Positions 6,728 to 7,404 of a DNA stretch of 7,404 nucleotides are shown here, in pieces; within the stretch, counting starts at the first letter, position 1, and each line of letters begins with the position of its first letter. Source of the stretch: an uncultured Planctomycetota bacterium (lineage in GTDB: Bacteria; Planctomycetota; UBA1135; UBA2386); contig CAIYFF010000169.1 of assembly GCA_903925435.1 (NCBI GenBank), positions 1 through 7,404 on the forward strand. Direction: 5' to 3'. Below the pieces are notes generated by a model, which saw nothing but the letters and a program-made list of their open reading frames with translations, did no database searches and was not told the DNA's origin. A program made the position numbers and the translations under genes.

Positions 6728-7404
6728 TCATGCAAACTCTCCGCGCGATATCGGGGCCGTTGCCGTTCGCACCTGCGGCGCAACTCCGAAGGAGCGCGCG
6801 CCGAGGATCCGAACGCCATCAGATCCGAGCGGGCGCAGTCGTTCGCGGTGCTCCGCGGCGAGGCGCTCCGAATCCGCCAGGACGAACAGCGTCGAGCCGC
6901 TGCCAGTCATCGCCACGTTGCCGACAGTGAGGCCCTCGGCCCGCTCGCGCAAACGCGCGAGTTGGGGCCGCACCTGTTCTGCAGCGGCGGCGAGATCGTT
7001 CACGATCTGGCCCCGCAGCGTCGCGGCGGCAACGTCATGAAGGTGGTCCCTAACGCGAGCGATGCTATCGGCCGCATCGGAGCCCTGCCACATCAGCGCC
7101 CGCGTTTTGTAGACCTCCGCAGTTGGGCAACCGAACGGCGGCACCAGCAACGTGAACCACAACGACGGCGGATTCGACACCGGCTGCAAGGTGTCGCCGA
7201 TGCCCGTGCCCCACTGCGTTCCGCAATCGAGGAAGAATGCAACGTCGGCGCCGAGCGGACGCGCCAACTCGAGCATTGCCGCGCGATCGAGCGGCTCGCC
7301 GCACATCGCATTGCACAACCGCAACGCAGCGGCTGCGTCGCTGCTGCCGCCGCCGAGACCGCCGCCGTGCGGCACGCGATTGTGCAACGTGAAGGCAAAC
7401 GACG
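6728..7404 (-). CDS. ispE: 4-diphosphocytidyl-2-C-methyl-D-erythritol kinase, 5' end outside the window
   Basis: About 225 C-terminal residues are visible; the full family length is near 290, so the N-terminal part, including GHMP motif 1, lies beyond 7404. The frame stays open to the window edge: SFAFTLHNRVP precedes the first visible motif. The ATP-binding GHMP motif PHGGGLGGGSSDAA is at 7337-7378 on this strand. DVAFFLDCG follows, then VPPFGCPTAEVYKTRA, typical of IspE, and the third motif VAMTGSGSTLFVL near the C-terminus. The enzyme phosphorylates CDP-methylerythritol at the 2-hydroxyl using ATP in the non-mevalonate isoprenoid pathway, in the cytoplasm. The 61-base spacer to spoVG shows no clear promoter or terminator, so the two may share a transcript. 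The ispE to spoVG order resembles Bacillus. Confidence 0.95.
   Translation of the reverse strand, partial: SFAFTLHNRVPHGGGLGGGSSDAAAALRLCNAMCGEPLDRAAMLELARPLGADVAFFLDCGTQWGTGIGDTLQPVSNPPSLWFTLLVPPFGCPTAEVYKTRALMWQGSDAADSIARVRDHLHDVAAATLRGQIVNDLAAAAEQVRPQLARLRERAEGLTVGNVAMTGSGSTLFVLADSERLAAEHRERLRPLGSDGVRILGARSFGVAPQVRTATAPISRGEFA

Noticed and set aside
6667..6819. Longer N-terminus for the SpoVG protein starting at 6819
   Set aside because: The extra 51 residues are Arg/Ser-rich, overlap the end of ispE and match no SpoVG feature. The ATG at 6666 has a strong ribosome binding site.
6157..6930. Plus-strand open frame of 257 codons with hydrophobic, Val-rich translation
   Set aside because: It mirrors spoVG in register. 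The apparent hydrophobicity comes from antisense reading of charged codons in the SpoVG tail.

Overview
The window is about 7.4 kb of GC-rich DNA in which every gene I can support lies on the minus strand. In transcription order (high to low coordinate) they are: ispE (5' end beyond the window), a SpoVG-family gene with a zinc-ribbon insertion, a Rossmann/DUF2520 gene, a fused aroD-aroE gene, aroK, a long gene for an exported HEAT/TPR-like repeat protein, and an initiator tRNA-fMet. No stretch longer than 300 bases lacks a gene. The largest gaps are about 138 bases (aroK to the repeat protein), 96 bases (repeat protein to tRNA) and 61 bases (ispE to spoVG).

The likely source is a bacterium of the PVC group, most plausibly a planctomycete. 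This is inference. It rests on the AroD-AroE fusion (known from Chlamydiae and other PVC bacteria, and from plants), a SpoVG protein in a GC-rich non-Bacillus context, few recognisable Shine-Dalgarno sites, and a large exported HEAT-like protein. No rRNA or ribosomal protein is present to settle it.

Region 6085-7404 holds ispE followed by spoVG, an order also known from Bacillus, where spoVG lies downstream of ispE. IspE makes isoprenoid precursors. The SpoVG-like protein is probably a nucleic-acid-binding regulator, here enlarged by a four-cysteine zinc ribbon and a charged tail. Region 3144-6077 is a tight cluster. The DUF2520 gene starts 7 bases after spoVG ends, aroDE starts about 4 bases after it, and aroK overlaps aroDE by 4 bases (GTGA). 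AroDE and AroK together catalyse three successive shikimate-pathway steps: 3-dehydroquinate to dehydroshikimate, to shikimate, to shikimate 3-phosphate. The DUF2520 protein looks like a nucleotide-dependent oxidoreductase of unknown substrate and is probably co-transcribed with them.

Region 1-3143 holds the exported repeat protein, set apart from aroK by a spacer with a hairpin and a weak promoter candidate, then a spacer with a strong hairpin, then tRNA-fMet. I saw no mobile element, CRISPR array or defence gene. The most unusual items are the zinc-ribbon SpoVG, the DUF2520-AroDE-AroK linkage, the large unassigned exported repeat protein, and a marked excess of the palindrome CGATCG.
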